Below, piece after piece: positions 1 through 7,124 of a DNA stretch of 25,275 nucleotides. Below the pieces are notes generated by a model. The model saw nothing but the letters and a program-made list of their open reading frames with translations, made no database searches and was not told the DNA's origin. The stretch's first letter is position 1. Every line of letters starts with the position of its first letter. The position numbers were made by a program, and so were the translations under genes. Origin of the DNA: a virus; IMG/VR virus record IMGVR_UViG_3300010373_000125, positions 1 through 25,275 of that record. One strand, 5' to 3'.

Positions 1-348
1 CCAAAGCTGCATAATAAATATTATCAGATATACTTGCGAGAAAAGCTTCTATTACAAAAGCTTAGGAGCGATTTCAAGACTCTAGAATTCCAGAAGTGGG
101 AGTTTTACACGCAGGGTCCGAATGAGGAAACACCAAAAGAATGGCGTCTTCCAGCTTGCGGTAAGATTCTGAAAAATGAAGTATCAAGGTATCTAGAAGC
201 TGATACTGATTTGATTCAAGCTGGTCTAAAGATTTCTCATCAAGAAGAAAAGGTGGCATTTTTGCTCTCTATCTTAGGAGTAATTCAGTTCCGAAACACA
301 ACAATCAAAAATTCTATCGATTGGGCTAAATTTCAAAGTGGAGCATGA
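1..348 (+). CDS. uvsY: UvsY recombination mediator, C-terminal part (5' end outside window)
   Basis: The frame is open from base 1, so 115 residues are visible and the start lies upstream. In T4, UvsY loads the UvsX recombinase onto gp32-coated single-stranded DNA. The visible C-terminus follows the T4 UvsY layout: a basic, aromatic stretch, then an acidic 'EADTDLIQAGL' segment (T4 has an equivalent 'ADKDVLKVDTSL'), a hydrophobic helix, and the tail 'IDWAKFQSGA' where T4 ends 'MRAFEAGK'. The stop overlaps the start of uvsW (ATGA). Neighbourhood with uvsW, as in T4, supports the call. The match is made by eye from remembered T4 sequence and is convincing mainly in the last 50 residues. Confidence 0.8.
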   Translation, partial: PKLHNKYYQIYLREKLLLQKLRSDFKTLEFQKWEFYTQGPNEETPKEWRLPACGKILKNEVSRYLEADTDLIQAGLKISHQEEKVAFLLSILGVIQFRNTTIKNSIDWAKFQSGA

Positions 349-1835
349 CAGATCTAGTTATTGAAAAATTCGACAATGTCTATATAAGAATTACCTGCGA
401 TATTTCAATTTCTCAGGAACTGAAAGAATATTTTACTTTCAAGGCTCCTGGCTGGCAATTCACTCCAGCTGCTCGCTTCAAAAAATGGAATGGGGATATA
501 TCTCTATTCAATATGTTTACCGGCTTAATCTACGCAGGATTGCGCAGAAAAGTTGAACATTTTGCTCAAGAACGTGGGTATAGTATTGAGTTCGTCGGAG
601 ACTTTTCTAACCTAGAATTCTCAGTCGTAGAAGCTGTAGAATTTATCAAATCTCTCCATCTTCCAGAAGAATATAAAATTCGCGACTACCAAGCCAAAGC
701 GGTCATATCAGCAATCCGAAATAAACGATTGCTTCTTTTGTCCCCTACAGCGAGCGGTAAGTCCTTCATCATCTATATTATAACCAGATTCTTTAATTTG
801 AAAACACTAATTTTGGTTCCCAAGGTTGGTCTGGTAAATCAACTTGCCTCGGATTTCAAAGATTATGGTTTTGATGAGAAGAAAATCCACAAGATCTACG
901 CCGAGCAAGACAAAGACGATGACACCAAGAACATCTATATCTCTACTTGGCAATCACTCTTCAAAATGAAGAAGAACTACTTTGCTCAATTTGAACTGGT
1001 GATTTGTGACGAAGTCCATCTCGCAACTGCAAAGTCATTGACGGATATTTTAGAGAAATGTGAGAATGCAGAATTCCGTTTCGGCTTTACAGGTACATTG
1101 AAATCCGAGACCATTCACAAGCTTGTCCTTGAAGGATTGTTTGGTCCAGTCAAGACCGTCGCCACCACTTCTGAATTGATTGAAAAGGATCATATTTCTC
1201 CAATCAAGATCAAGGCCATCGTCCTTCAATATCCAGATTCTATAAAGCAGATGATAAATAAGAGGAAGGTTGAGGTTGACGGTAAAAAAGTAACAAAACC
1301 ATATACTTATCAAGAAGAGATAGACTTTCTGTTGGGATATGAACCCAGAAACAAGTTCATTAAGAACCTTGCCTTGTCATTAAAGGGAAATACCTTCCTT
1401 GCTTTCAGAAGGATTGAGACACAAGGGAAAATCCTTTATGAGATGATAAAGAAGGATTCTAAAGGGAATGTCTATTATATTGACGGACAATCATCAATCG
1501 AATATAGGGAAGAAGTAAGACACATCATTGAGAAGGAAATTGACTCCATTCTCTGTGCTTCCCTCGGCGTCTTTCAAGAAGGAACGAACATAAAGAAGAT
1601 CCATAACATGATCTTTACCTATCCAGCCAAGTCGGCTGTGGTTGTTCTTCAATCGATTGGTCGTGGGTTGAGAAAATCAGAGGACAAGGTGAATTTCACC
1701 CTGTTTGATATAACTGATGATATTTCTTGGAAGAAGAGAAAAAATATCACTTTAGAACATTTTGAAGAGCGAGTAAAGATTTATGCTCAACAAAAGTTCC
1801 CTGTGAAAATGTATAACGTAGCATTGAAAGGATAG
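345..1835 (+). CDS. uvsW: UvsW-type recombination DNA helicase
   Basis: A 496-residue superfamily 2 helicase, close to the 503 residues of T4 UvsW. That enzyme drives branch migration and unwinds R-loops, switching replication from origin-dependent to recombination-dependent. Visible motifs are Walker A 'SPTASGKS' (residues 133-140), motif II DEVH (222-225), motif III 'FGFTGTL' (246-252) and motif VI 'QSIGRGLRKS' near the C-terminus. The N-terminal 100 residues ('WQFTPAARFKKWNGDI') match the UvsW-specific DNA-binding domain rather than a generic RecG or Rad54 N-terminus. The ATG overlaps the uvsY stop codon, so the two are probably translationally coupled. Confidence 0.94.
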   Translation: MTDLVIEKFDNVYIRITCDISISQELKEYFTFKAPGWQFTPAARFKKWNGDISLFNMFTGLIYAGLRRKVEHFAQERGYSIEFVGDFSNLEFSVVEAVEFIKSLHLPEEYKIRDYQAKAVISAIRNKRLLLLSPTASGKSFIIYIITRFFNLKTLILVPKVGLVNQLASDFKDYGFDEKKIHKIYAEQDKDDDTKNIYISTWQSLFKMKKNYFAQFELVICDEVHLATAKSLTDILEKCENAEFRFGFTGTLKSETIHKLVLEGLFGPVKTVATTSELIEKDHISPIKIKAIVLQYPDSIKQMINKRKVEVDGKKVTKPYTYQEEIDFLLGYEPRNKFIKNLALSLKGNTFLAFRRIETQGKILYEMIKKDSKGNVYYIDGQSSIEYREEVRHIIEKEIDSILCASLGVFQEGTNIKKIHNMIFTYPAKSAVVVLQSIGRGLRKSEDKVNFTLFDITDDISWKKRKNITLEHFEERVKIYAQQKFPVKMYNVALKG

Positions 1836-1838
1836 AAG

Positions 1839-2159
1839 ATGCATAAAGAAAGAATTGTATATTTGAAGCTAAGCGACGTTTCTGATGTTATCGGTGTTCT
1901 TGTAGAAGAAACTCAATTCTATGTAGTTTTGAAAGATCCTATTCCTTGTACGATGGCAACATCTACAAGAGGAATGGTTTTAGATTTCCATAGCGGAATC
2001 ATAAACAATTTTAGATCTGTAAGTTTTAACAGAAGAAATGTGAGATATTTTATTGTTGTAGATTCGAATCTCGAATCGATATATAATGATTATAATAAAT
2101 CTTTAAAGAGATCCCTTCGGGATCTGGAGACGAAGTCTCCAATATTAATTAATGATTAA
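1839..2159 (+). CDS. Small beta-rich protein of unknown function
   Basis: A 106-residue protein beginning 3 nt after the uvsW stop. I do not recognise it firmly. The first 75 residues alternate short strands ('VIGVLVEETQFYVVLKDPI', then 'STRGMVLDF', then 'VRYFIVV'), a pattern that could fit an Sm/LSm-like small barrel, but this is inference from strand spacing only. The last 30 residues are polar, and their codons also form two perfect DNA/RNA hairpins (separate entry), so the 3' end of the gene has a double role or the tail is dispensable. Confidence 0.75.
   Translation: MHKERIVYLKLSDVSDVIGVLVEETQFYVVLKDPIPCTMATSTRGMVLDFHSGIINNFRSVSFNRRNVRYFIVVDSNLESIYNDYNKSLKRSLRDLETKSPILIND
2109..2140 (+). 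promoter_or_regulatory. Tandem perfect hairpins in the 3' end of a coding region
   Basis: Two adjacent hairpins with no spacer: AGATCCC (2109-2115), loop TTC, GGGATCT (2119-2125); then GGAGAC (2126-2131), loop GAA, GTCTCC (2135-2140). Both lie inside the end of the preceding gene, 19 nt before its stop. No U-tract follows, so this is not a classic intrinsic terminator. It could be an RNA processing site, a 3'-end stabiliser, or a terminator of unusual type at the end of the uvsY-uvsW unit, because a promoter-like region follows before gene 55. Confidence 0.6.
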
Positions 2160-2254
2160 TGTGACTATGTATATCATCACTGTCACAAAGACATTACTAT
2201 ATAGGTCTCGAGAATCCAGAATTCGTGATTTTTGAAAATTAAATTTTTTTAATG

Positions 2255-2280
2255 TTGAAGTTTAGTATGATTTCGTGTGT
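2255..2280 (+). promoter_or_regulatory. Candidate promoter for gene 55
   Basis: In the 141-nt gap before gene 55 there is a TATGAT hexamer (2266-2271) in the context GTATGATTTCGTGT, about 30 nt upstream of the start codon and preceded by a very A+T-rich stretch. The sliding-clamp gene has a near copy (GTATGATTTGTATATT, 19384-19399) at a similar distance from its start. No convincing -35 box is visible at the usual spacing, so this could be an extended -10 or activator-dependent phage promoter. The two-copy similarity is the only support. Confidence 0.4.
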
Positions 2281-2300
2281 AAAAATATAACAAGGATGAA

Positions 2301-2864
2301 ATGGAAAGTAAGCAGAATTATATCAATAACGAAAAATTTCTAGAGTACATGATAGACTACAAGAGGCGATTGAAAGAGGCAAGAGAAAACGATAAACCGT
2401 TACCGCAGATTCCGAACTATATCGGAGAATGCTTTTTGCTGATTGCGAAAAAACTCACCAACCATCGCTGGTTCGTTGGCTACTCGCAGCACTATAAAGA
2501 AGAGATGATGGGGGATGCGATCGAAAACTGCGTGATGTACATGCATAACTTCGATCCAGCTAAAAGTAAAAACCCGTTTGCTTACTTTACTCAGATTCAA
2601 TGGTTTGCTTTTAGAAGAAGGCTTGAGAAGGAAAAGAAACATTCTTATATCAAGTTCAAGAGCATCGAGAAGCAGCTGATCAATCTCAGCCTGGAATATG
2701 GAAACATAGAAGGTTTGGATTTGACTTCTACAGAGTTCAATTTTGATAATATCAACAACATTATTGAGAACTTCGAGACCAAAATCAACGAAGCTGAAAC
2801 GAAGAAGAAGAAAAACGTAGAATCCGGTCTAGAATTATTTGCTGAGGAAGACGAAGAGCCTTGA
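2301..2864 (+). CDS. 55: Late-promoter sigma factor gp55
   Basis: A 187-residue homologue of T4 gp55 (185 residues), the divergent sigma-70-family subunit that directs host RNA polymerase to late promoters. The order of segments matches T4: N-terminal 'NYINNEKFLEYMIDYK', 'FLLIAKKLTNHRWFVGYS', 'MGDAIENCVMYMHNFD', then 'KNPFAYFTQIQWFAFRRRL', equivalent to sigma region 2. The C-terminus 'SGLELFAEEDEEP' corresponds to the T4 tail 'SLDFLYEANDA', which in T4 binds the gp45 sliding clamp and couples late transcription to replication. The start is the ATG after CAAGGA. Another ATG 5 nt upstream is out of frame. Confidence 0.94.
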   Translation: MESKQNYINNEKFLEYMIDYKRRLKEARENDKPLPQIPNYIGECFLLIAKKLTNHRWFVGYSQHYKEEMMGDAIENCVMYMHNFDPAKSKNPFAYFTQIQWFAFRRRLEKEKKHSYIKFKSIEKQLINLSLEYGNIEGLDLTSTEFNFDNINNIIENFETKINEAETKKKKNVESGLELFAEEDEEP

Positions 2865-2870
2865 CTTAAA

Positions 2871-2893
2871 TAGACTTAGCAAGTATAAGTCTA
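2871..2893 (+). promoter_or_regulatory. Intergenic hairpin after gene 55
   Basis: A perfect 8-bp stem, TAGACTTA (2871-2878) and TAAGTCTA (2886-2893), with a 7-nt loop, begins 6 nt after the gene 55 stop. The next small gene starts 21 nt later with a good GGAG ribosome site outside the stem. There is no U-tract, so processing or mRNA stability is more likely than termination. Confidence 0.5.
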
Positions 2894-2914
2894 GATTCAA
2901 GTTAGGAGAAAATC

Positions 2915-3079
2915 ATGCCACAAGAAAATATTCCAATCGTGATCGTCGATATGGTCAGGAAAATGAATGATCGTTCAGCTGCTCCTTGGCAGTGCGAGAA
3001 TTTCAAGATGACCTTGGAGAACGTTCAAGCATATATCAACGAAGAACTCGCGAAATACAACAAGAGCAAGAAGAGATAA
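2915..3079 (+). CDS. Small hypothetical protein (54 aa)
   Basis: A 54-residue reading frame with a strong ribosome site (TTAGGAGAAAATC before ATG), running from 'MPQENIPIVIVDMVRKMNDR' to a lysine-rich 'AKYNKSKKR' end. It sits between genes 55 and 47. One amphipathic helix and a basic tail are visible, and I recognise no family. The ribosome site and the fit between two core genes make it a likely real gene. Confidence 0.7.
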   Translation: MPQENIPIVIVDMVRKMNDRSAAPWQCENFKMTLENVQAYINEELAKYNKSKKR

Positions 3080-3093
3080 GTTATAACTGATCA

Positions 3094-4155
3094 ATGAAAA
3101 TAGCATTATTGACGGATACGCATTTCGGGATAAGGGATGATTCTCAGCTTTTCTACAAATACTTCGACAAATTCTATGACAAGTTGTTCTTCCCTTATCT
3201 AGACGAGAATGGAATAACCGAGATCATTCATTGTGGTGATCTCGCGGATCGTCGTAAGTATATCAATTATCTGACGAAGAATCAGCTACACAAGAATCTT
3301 ATCGTTCCTATGAGGAACCGAGGGATCAAGGGCAAGTTCATCGTCGGGAATCACGATACAACATATAAAGATTCCAACGAAATAAACTGCATGTCGCAGC
3401 TTTATGGTTCCGAGTTTGAGGTTTATTCAAAGCCCACGGAGATAGAACTCGGCGGGATGTTGCTCCTGCTCATGCCTTGGATTTGTAAGGACAACGAAGA
3501 GCAATCCTTTAACATGATCAAAAACACGCAGGCTCCAGCTTGCTTTGGTCATCTAGAATTGCAAGGATTCAAGATGTACCGGGAGTTGCCACTTCTGAAA
3601 AACGGTTGGGATCCGATTTCCTTCCAGCATTTTGAGGTCGTCGGCTCGGGTCACTATCATCATAAATCTTCGGTTGGGAATATTCATTATCTCGGCGCAC
3701 CATACCAAATGAACTGGTTGGATTTTAATGATCAGAGAGGGTTTCATGTCTTTGATACAGAAACTCGTGAATTGCATTATATTCAGAACCCTTATAAGAT
3801 TTTCTACAAGATATACTATGACGATAAAGACAAGAAGCATAACGAAGTCATAACCAAGAGTTTAGAAGAGTTCACAGGCTGTTACGTTAAAGTCATAGTA
3901 AGAAACAAGACGAATCCTATTTGGTTCGATAAATATATTGATGTTCTCGAGAAGTCTGATGTGGGAGACCTTCAGGTTGCTGAGGATCATTATAATCTAG
4001 ATCTTCAGGACGACGATGATATTATTGAGGGTGCAGAAAACACGTTGACTTTAATCAAGAACTACATTAATTCTCTTGAGATGAACGTGAATCGTGAGAA
4101 GGTCGAAGAGAAGATGCAAAAACTTTACGTTGAAGCTTTGAATATGGAGAAGTGA
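3094..4155 (+). CDS. 47: gp47, nuclease subunit of the gp46/47 recombination complex (SbcD/Mre11 type)
   Basis: A 353-residue calcineurin-like phosphoesterase, slightly longer than T4 gp47 (339). With gp46 it forms the Mre11/Rad50-type complex that resects double-strand ends for recombination-dependent replication and helps degrade host DNA. Metal-binding motifs appear in order: D8-x-H10 ('DTHFG'), 'HCGDLADRR' with D49, 'VGNHDT' with N86-H87-D88, H153 in 'FGHLELQG', and 'GSGHYHH' (H187, H189). The C-terminal 100 residues are the acidic capping region. Its partner gp46 lies 744 nt downstream, separated by a small gene, a tRNA, a structured stretch and one unknown gene. Confidence 0.95.
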   Translation: MKIALLTDTHFGIRDDSQLFYKYFDKFYDKLFFPYLDENGITEIIHCGDLADRRKYINYLTKNQLHKNLIVPMRNRGIKGKFIVGNHDTTYKDSNEINCMSQLYGSEFEVYSKPTEIELGGMLLLLMPWICKDNEEQSFNMIKNTQAPACFGHLELQGFKMYRELPLLKNGWDPISFQHFEVVGSGHYHHKSSVGNIHYLGAPYQMNWLDFNDQRGFHVFDTETRELHYIQNPYKIFYKIYYDDKDKKHNEVITKSLEEFTGCYVKVIVRNKTNPIWFDKYIDVLEKSDVGDLQVAEDHYNLDLQDDDDIIEGAENTLTLIKNYINSLEMNVNREKVEEKMQKLYVEALNMEK

Positions 4156-4160
4156 TTTTT

Positions 4161-4310
4161 ATGAAAAAGAAAATCGTTTACCAAGTTTGGAATGTTGCAG
4201 GACCAACTGATAAGATCTTCTCTACTGAAGAGAAGGCTAAGAAGTATCTTGCTAGATGCAACCCATTTATGATGACGTATCTCAAGCCGATAGAGCTCGA
4301 TCCTGCTTAG
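4161..4310 (+). CDS. Small hypothetical protein (49 aa) ending inside a tRNA gene
   Basis: A 49-residue frame starting 6 nt after gene 47, 'MKKKIVYQVWNVAG...' to '...IELDPA'. The N-terminal strand followed by 'TDKIFSTEEKAKKYL' suggests a tiny beta-alpha fold. Its last codons and TAG stop are bases 1-10 of the downstream tRNA-Asn gene. It may therefore be translated from a transcript later cleaved by tRNA processing. No family recognised. Confidence 0.65.
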   Translation: MKKKIVYQVWNVAGPTDKIFSTEEKAKKYLARCNPFMMTYLKPIELDPA

Positions 4311-4375
4311 TTCAGCGGTAGAACGGAGGATTGTTAATCCTTATGTCGGTGGTTCGATCCCATCAGCAGGAGCCA
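4301..4375 (+). tRNA. tRNA-Asn (anticodon GTT), CCA encoded
   Basis: The cloverleaf is complete by eye: acceptor stem TCCTGCT (4301-4307) with AGCAGGA (4365-4371), D stem GTTC/GAAC, anticodon stem GAGGA/TCCTT with loop TTGTTAA, T stem GGTGG/CCATC (one G-U pair) with loop TTCGATC, discriminator G and encoded CCA. The anticodon reads Asn codons AAC/AAU. Ten bases overlap the end of the preceding reading frame. Phage tRNAs often offset codon-usage differences from the host, and this is the only one in the window. Confidence 0.95.
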
Positions 4376-4380
4376 ATACG

Positions 4381-4535
4381 GGAGCCGGATGAAACAAGGC
4401 GATTGAAGCTTACACTTGTCGCTTGGAAGACTTCCGCCAGTCGGTCTTTAGAATCTATGTAAGTAAGATCTAAAGGATCGCGTGAGACTGGGCGCTCTGT
4501 CCCGGAGCAGGCAAGGTGTAGAAGAACACCAGGGA
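4381..4535 (+). ncRNA. Candidate structured RNA downstream of tRNA-Asn
   Basis: The 177 nt between the tRNA and the next gene has no credible reading frame and is richer in G+C than its neighbours. It can form a series of helices: ACAAG 4394-4398 with CTTGT 4415-4419 (or an alternative AAGGCGA/TCGCTT pairing); GGAA 4425-4428 with TTCC 4432-4435; CCAGTC 4437-4442 with GACTGG 4486-4491, enclosing CTTTAGA 4446-4452 with TCTAAAG 4469-4475; GCTCTG 4494-4499 with CGGAGC 4503-4508; and GGTGT 4515-4519 with ACACC 4526-4530. T4 encodes stable RNAs C and D of unknown role in its tRNA region, a possible parallel. It lacks a T-loop signature, so it is not a second tRNA. Function unknown. Confidence 0.5.
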
Positions 4536-4552
4536 ATTTATTTGGGGATTTT

Positions 4553-4924
4553 ATGTCTGTAAAATTCAAACTTTTTAAAAAGGGTAAAGAAATTCAAGGA
4601 TATGATATCTTTATCGATAAGGTTTGGCAAGGTTCAAGAAGAACCAAAGGACAATGTGAATTAGAAGTCTGGTGGATATATCTGAAGGAATTCATGGAAC
4701 ATAACGAAGAATTGATTCTAGGAAACGGTCTCCTGGACAAGAAATGGGAAGAACTTACAGCCGAGCAGCAGAACATTTATATTAATGGCGCTGAATATAT
4801 GGTTGAAAAAAATTACGTGAAGAGGCAAGATTGTAATGTGCTCGCGAAAAAGATCTTTGAACAACAAAGAGCGCTAAAACATACGTTGAAGAAAAGGTAT
4901 GATATTCAAGAAAATCCGCTTTAA
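4553..4924 (+). CDS. Hypothetical protein (123 aa) between genes 47 and 46
   Basis: A soluble, helix-rich 123-residue protein with a tryptophan-rich middle ('ELEVWWIYLKEF', 'LDKKWEEL') and a basic C-terminal helix. The start is the ATG 7 nt after TTGGGGA. Its last 26 nt overlap the start of gene 46 in another frame, indicating tight coupling. T4 also carries small genes of unknown function in this interval. I see no catalytic motif and recognise no family. Confidence 0.75.
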   Translation: MSVKFKLFKKGKEIQGYDIFIDKVWQGSRRTKGQCELEVWWIYLKEFMEHNEELILGNGLLDKKWEELTAEQQNIYINGAEYMVEKNYVKRQDCNVLAKKIFEQQRALKHTLKKRYDIQENPL

Positions 4925-6602
4925 AAATTTACTTAGTTACGGAAACCTCTTCACTGAAATCGTTCTCAACGCGCACAAAACAACCCTGATCGTCGGCAAA
5001 AACGGTCACGGTAAATCTGCGTTGATTGATGCGATTTCTTTCGTTTTATTTGGGAGAGCATTCAGAAACATTAACAAGAACAAGCTAGTAAATAGCATCA
5101 CCAAAAAGAATTGCCTTGTAGAAATTGAGTTCGAGGCAAACAAAAAAGAATATATGGTCCGCCGAGGGATCAACCCTGAAGTCTTTGAAATCTATGAGAA
5201 CGGACATCTAATGCCGAAACCGAGCACGATGACCGAATATCAGGAGACTCTTCAAAGCATCCTCAAGATCAATTACAAAGCCTTCTTCCAAATCTGCGTT
5301 CTTGGTAAGGCAAATTTCGCTCCGTTCATGTCTCTTGATGCCACGAAGCGCAGAGAGATCGTTGAAAATCTTCTCGACATTCAAGTTTTTTCTTTGATGA
5401 ATGTCCTTTTAAAAACTGACACTGATCAGAACAAGAAGAAGATGACGGATGTTGAAACCGAGATCAAGGTCTGCACGAAGAAGTTAGAAGTTCATGAACA
5501 ACACGTTAGGAAACTGTCCCAGAACAATGACGCTTTGATTCTAGCGAAGCAAGAGAAGATCAAGGAATATGCTGATCTGATTAAAAATTTCTCTAAAGAA
5601 ATTGCTGAACGAAATAAGCAGATCAAAGAGAAAAAGGAAACGATTGCTGATCAGGAGAAGATTGAGAAGAAGCTTTCATCCTTAAACACCCTGAAACGTA
5701 AGCTGAACGAAAAGCTTTCTAAACTGAAGGAAGATATTGAGTTCTTTACGAATAATGGTAACTGCCCTGTTTGTAAGCAGGAGATTAACGAAGATTTTAA
5801 AAATACCACTGTTGAACATAAGAATAAGCACGTCAAAGAAGTAGATGACGGTCTGGTAGAACTCTTGAAGCAGCAAGAAGAGGCTTCCACGCGGTTGAAA
5901 GAAATTTCTATAGTCAATAACGAAATCGACAAATTGAACAAAGAAATCTCTTCAAACAACAACCAAATTTTCTTGAACAATCAATTGATCTATTCTGTAA
6001 ATCAGGAAATTCGTCAATTAAAACAAAAGGTAGAAAACGAATCCGAAGAAGATATAGAGAAAACAAAAAAAGAACTTGACAATCATACCGAAATAAAGAA
6101 TAATCTTCTTGAGGAAAAAGAAGTTTTAGATACTTGTGGATTCTTGCTCAAAGATTCTGGGATCAAGTCTCGCGTTATTAAGAAATATATCCCGATCATG
6201 AACAAGCTGATCAACAAGTATCTTTCAGCTTTGGATTTCTTTGTGAATTTTGAATTGAGTGAAACCTTTGAAGAAACAATCAAGTCTAGGTACCGCGACG
6301 AATTCTCGTACTATTCCTTCAGTGAAGGTGAGAAGTTTAGGATCGACATCGCCATCCTACTTTGCTGGAGAGCTATTGCCAAACAGCGCAATTCCTTTTC
6401 TTCAAATCTACTGCTTTTGGATGAATGCTTTGATTCTTCCTTGGACACGGCTGGGATTGACGATTTTATTAAAATCCTGAAATCTCTTCCGGACGATGTG
6501 AACATCTTCTTGATCTCTCATAAGGTTGATCAGTTGGTGGACAAATTCAACAAGGTGATCACGGTTGAAAAGAAGAAGAATTTTTCAGGAGTGAAGGAAT
6601 AA
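4899..6602 (+). CDS. 46: gp46, ATPase subunit of the gp46/47 recombination complex (SbcC/Rad50 type)
   Basis: A 567-residue SMC-like ATPase (T4 gp46 is 560). Walker A 'GKNGHGKS' is at residues 33-40. Two long coiled-coil arms (about 175-285 and 300-415) flank a zinc-hook 'CPVC' at 289-292. The ABC signature 'FSEGEK' is at about 474-479, Walker B 'LLLLDE' at 504-509 and the H-loop histidine H541 in 'LISHK'. It powers DNA tethering and end resection by gp47. The start is the ATG preceded by GAAAAGG, inside the end of the preceding gene. All catalytic elements are intact. Confidence 0.96.
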   Translation: MIFKKIRFKNLLSYGNLFTEIVLNAHKTTLIVGKNGHGKSALIDAISFVLFGRAFRNINKNKLVNSITKKNCLVEIEFEANKKEYMVRRGINPEVFEIYENGHLMPKPSTMTEYQETLQSILKINYKAFFQICVLGKANFAPFMSLDATKRREIVENLLDIQVFSLMNVLLKTDTDQNKKKMTDVETEIKVCTKKLEVHEQHVRKLSQNNDALILAKQEKIKEYADLIKNFSKEIAERNKQIKEKKETIADQEKIEKKLSSLNTLKRKLNEKLSKLKEDIEFFTNNGNCPVCKQEINEDFKNTTVEHKNKHVKEVDDGLVELLKQQEEASTRLKEISIVNNEIDKLNKEISSNNNQIFLNNQLIYSVNQEIRQLKQKVENESEEDIEKTKKELDNHTEIKNNLLEEKEVLDTCGFLLKDSGIKSRVIKKYIPIMNKLINKYLSALDFFVNFELSETFEETIKSRYRDEFSYYSFSEGEKFRIDIAILLCWRAIAKQRNSFSSNLLLLDECFDSSLDTAGIDDFIKILKSLPDDVNIFLISHKVDQLVDKFNKVITVEKKKNFSGVKE

Positions 6603-6733
6603 TGCATCCTTGTGCTGGTGAATGTATAGTTAGAAATTGCCCTGGAGCAAACACTTGTGTTTGGATTAAACGACGTATTCCCTTGATTTTATTTGGGATT
6701 TTATTTTTAGTAGCGGTGATTTATGGATTATAG
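6602..6733 (+). CDS. Small cysteine-rich single-pass membrane protein (43 aa)
   Basis: A 43-residue frame whose ATG shares the last A of the gene 46 stop (TAATG) and whose end overlaps the next gene by 11 nt. The N-terminal 19 residues carry four cysteines (C4, C8, C13, C19) with CxxxC spacing. After 'WIKRR' there is one hydrophobic span (about residues 26-42, 'IPLILFGILFLVAVIYGL'). This predicts an inner-membrane peptide with a metal-binding or disulfide-bonded head. No family recognised. The tight packing between two genes argues that it is real. Confidence 0.6.
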   Translation: MHPCAGECIVRNCPGANTCVWIKRRIPLILFGILFLVAVIYGL

Positions 6734-7124
6734 GATTGATAGTTACAGAACGCTAGATTCAACTCGTTTCACCGCGATTGAAATCGGCATTTTTCAGGAT
6801 ATGATTGCCAAAATCGAAGCGCAATCACAAATGGTGTTTAAAGGCACCAACCGTAAAACATTTGGGGAATCGATTGCTTTGATTCACTCAGAACTTTCTG
6901 AGGCTTTAGAAGCCTATAATAAAGATCTTATGGATCATCATCTTCCTCACAGAAAAGGCGTCGAAGTAGAACTGGCGGACGCCATCTATCGAATTTTCCT
7001 TCTCGCAGCCAAAGAAGGTTATGATATTGCTTCTGCTTTAGCTGAAAAGAAGCTTTATAATCAAACAAGAGAAGATCACAAACCAGAGAACCGTGCAAAG
7101 CAAGGTGGAAAGAAGTTAGTATGA
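6723..7124 (+). CDS. MazG-like nucleoside triphosphate pyrophosphohydrolase
   Basis: A 133-residue all-alpha NTP-PPase. The family motif is present as E57-x-x-E60 in 'HSELSEALEAY' followed by E83-x-x-D86 in 'VEVELADAIYRI', which coordinate magnesium. The C-terminal 'LYNQTREDHKPENR' is typical of phage MazG-like proteins. Such enzymes hydrolyse (d)NTPs to monophosphates. In a phage this can clean the nucleotide pool, remove unmodified or unusual dNTPs, or blunt stringent signalling. It is coupled to the deformylase downstream by an ATGA overlap. Confidence 0.85.
   Translation: MDYRIDSYRTLDSTRFTAIEIGIFQDMIAKIEAQSQMVFKGTNRKTFGESIALIHSELSEALEAYNKDLMDHHLPHRKGVEVELADAIYRIFLLAAKEGYDIASALAEKKLYNQTREDHKPENRAKQGGKKLV

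Noticed and set aside
4381-4400. Hammerhead-like GGATGAAAC string in the structured stretch
   Set aside because: The conserved CUGAUGA and GAAA core elements are not both present in the right places.
4376-4552. Second tRNA or tRNA fragment after tRNA-Asn
   Set aside because: No TTCRA-type T loop, no CCA with a matching acceptor stem, and helix sizes do not fit a cloverleaf on either strand.
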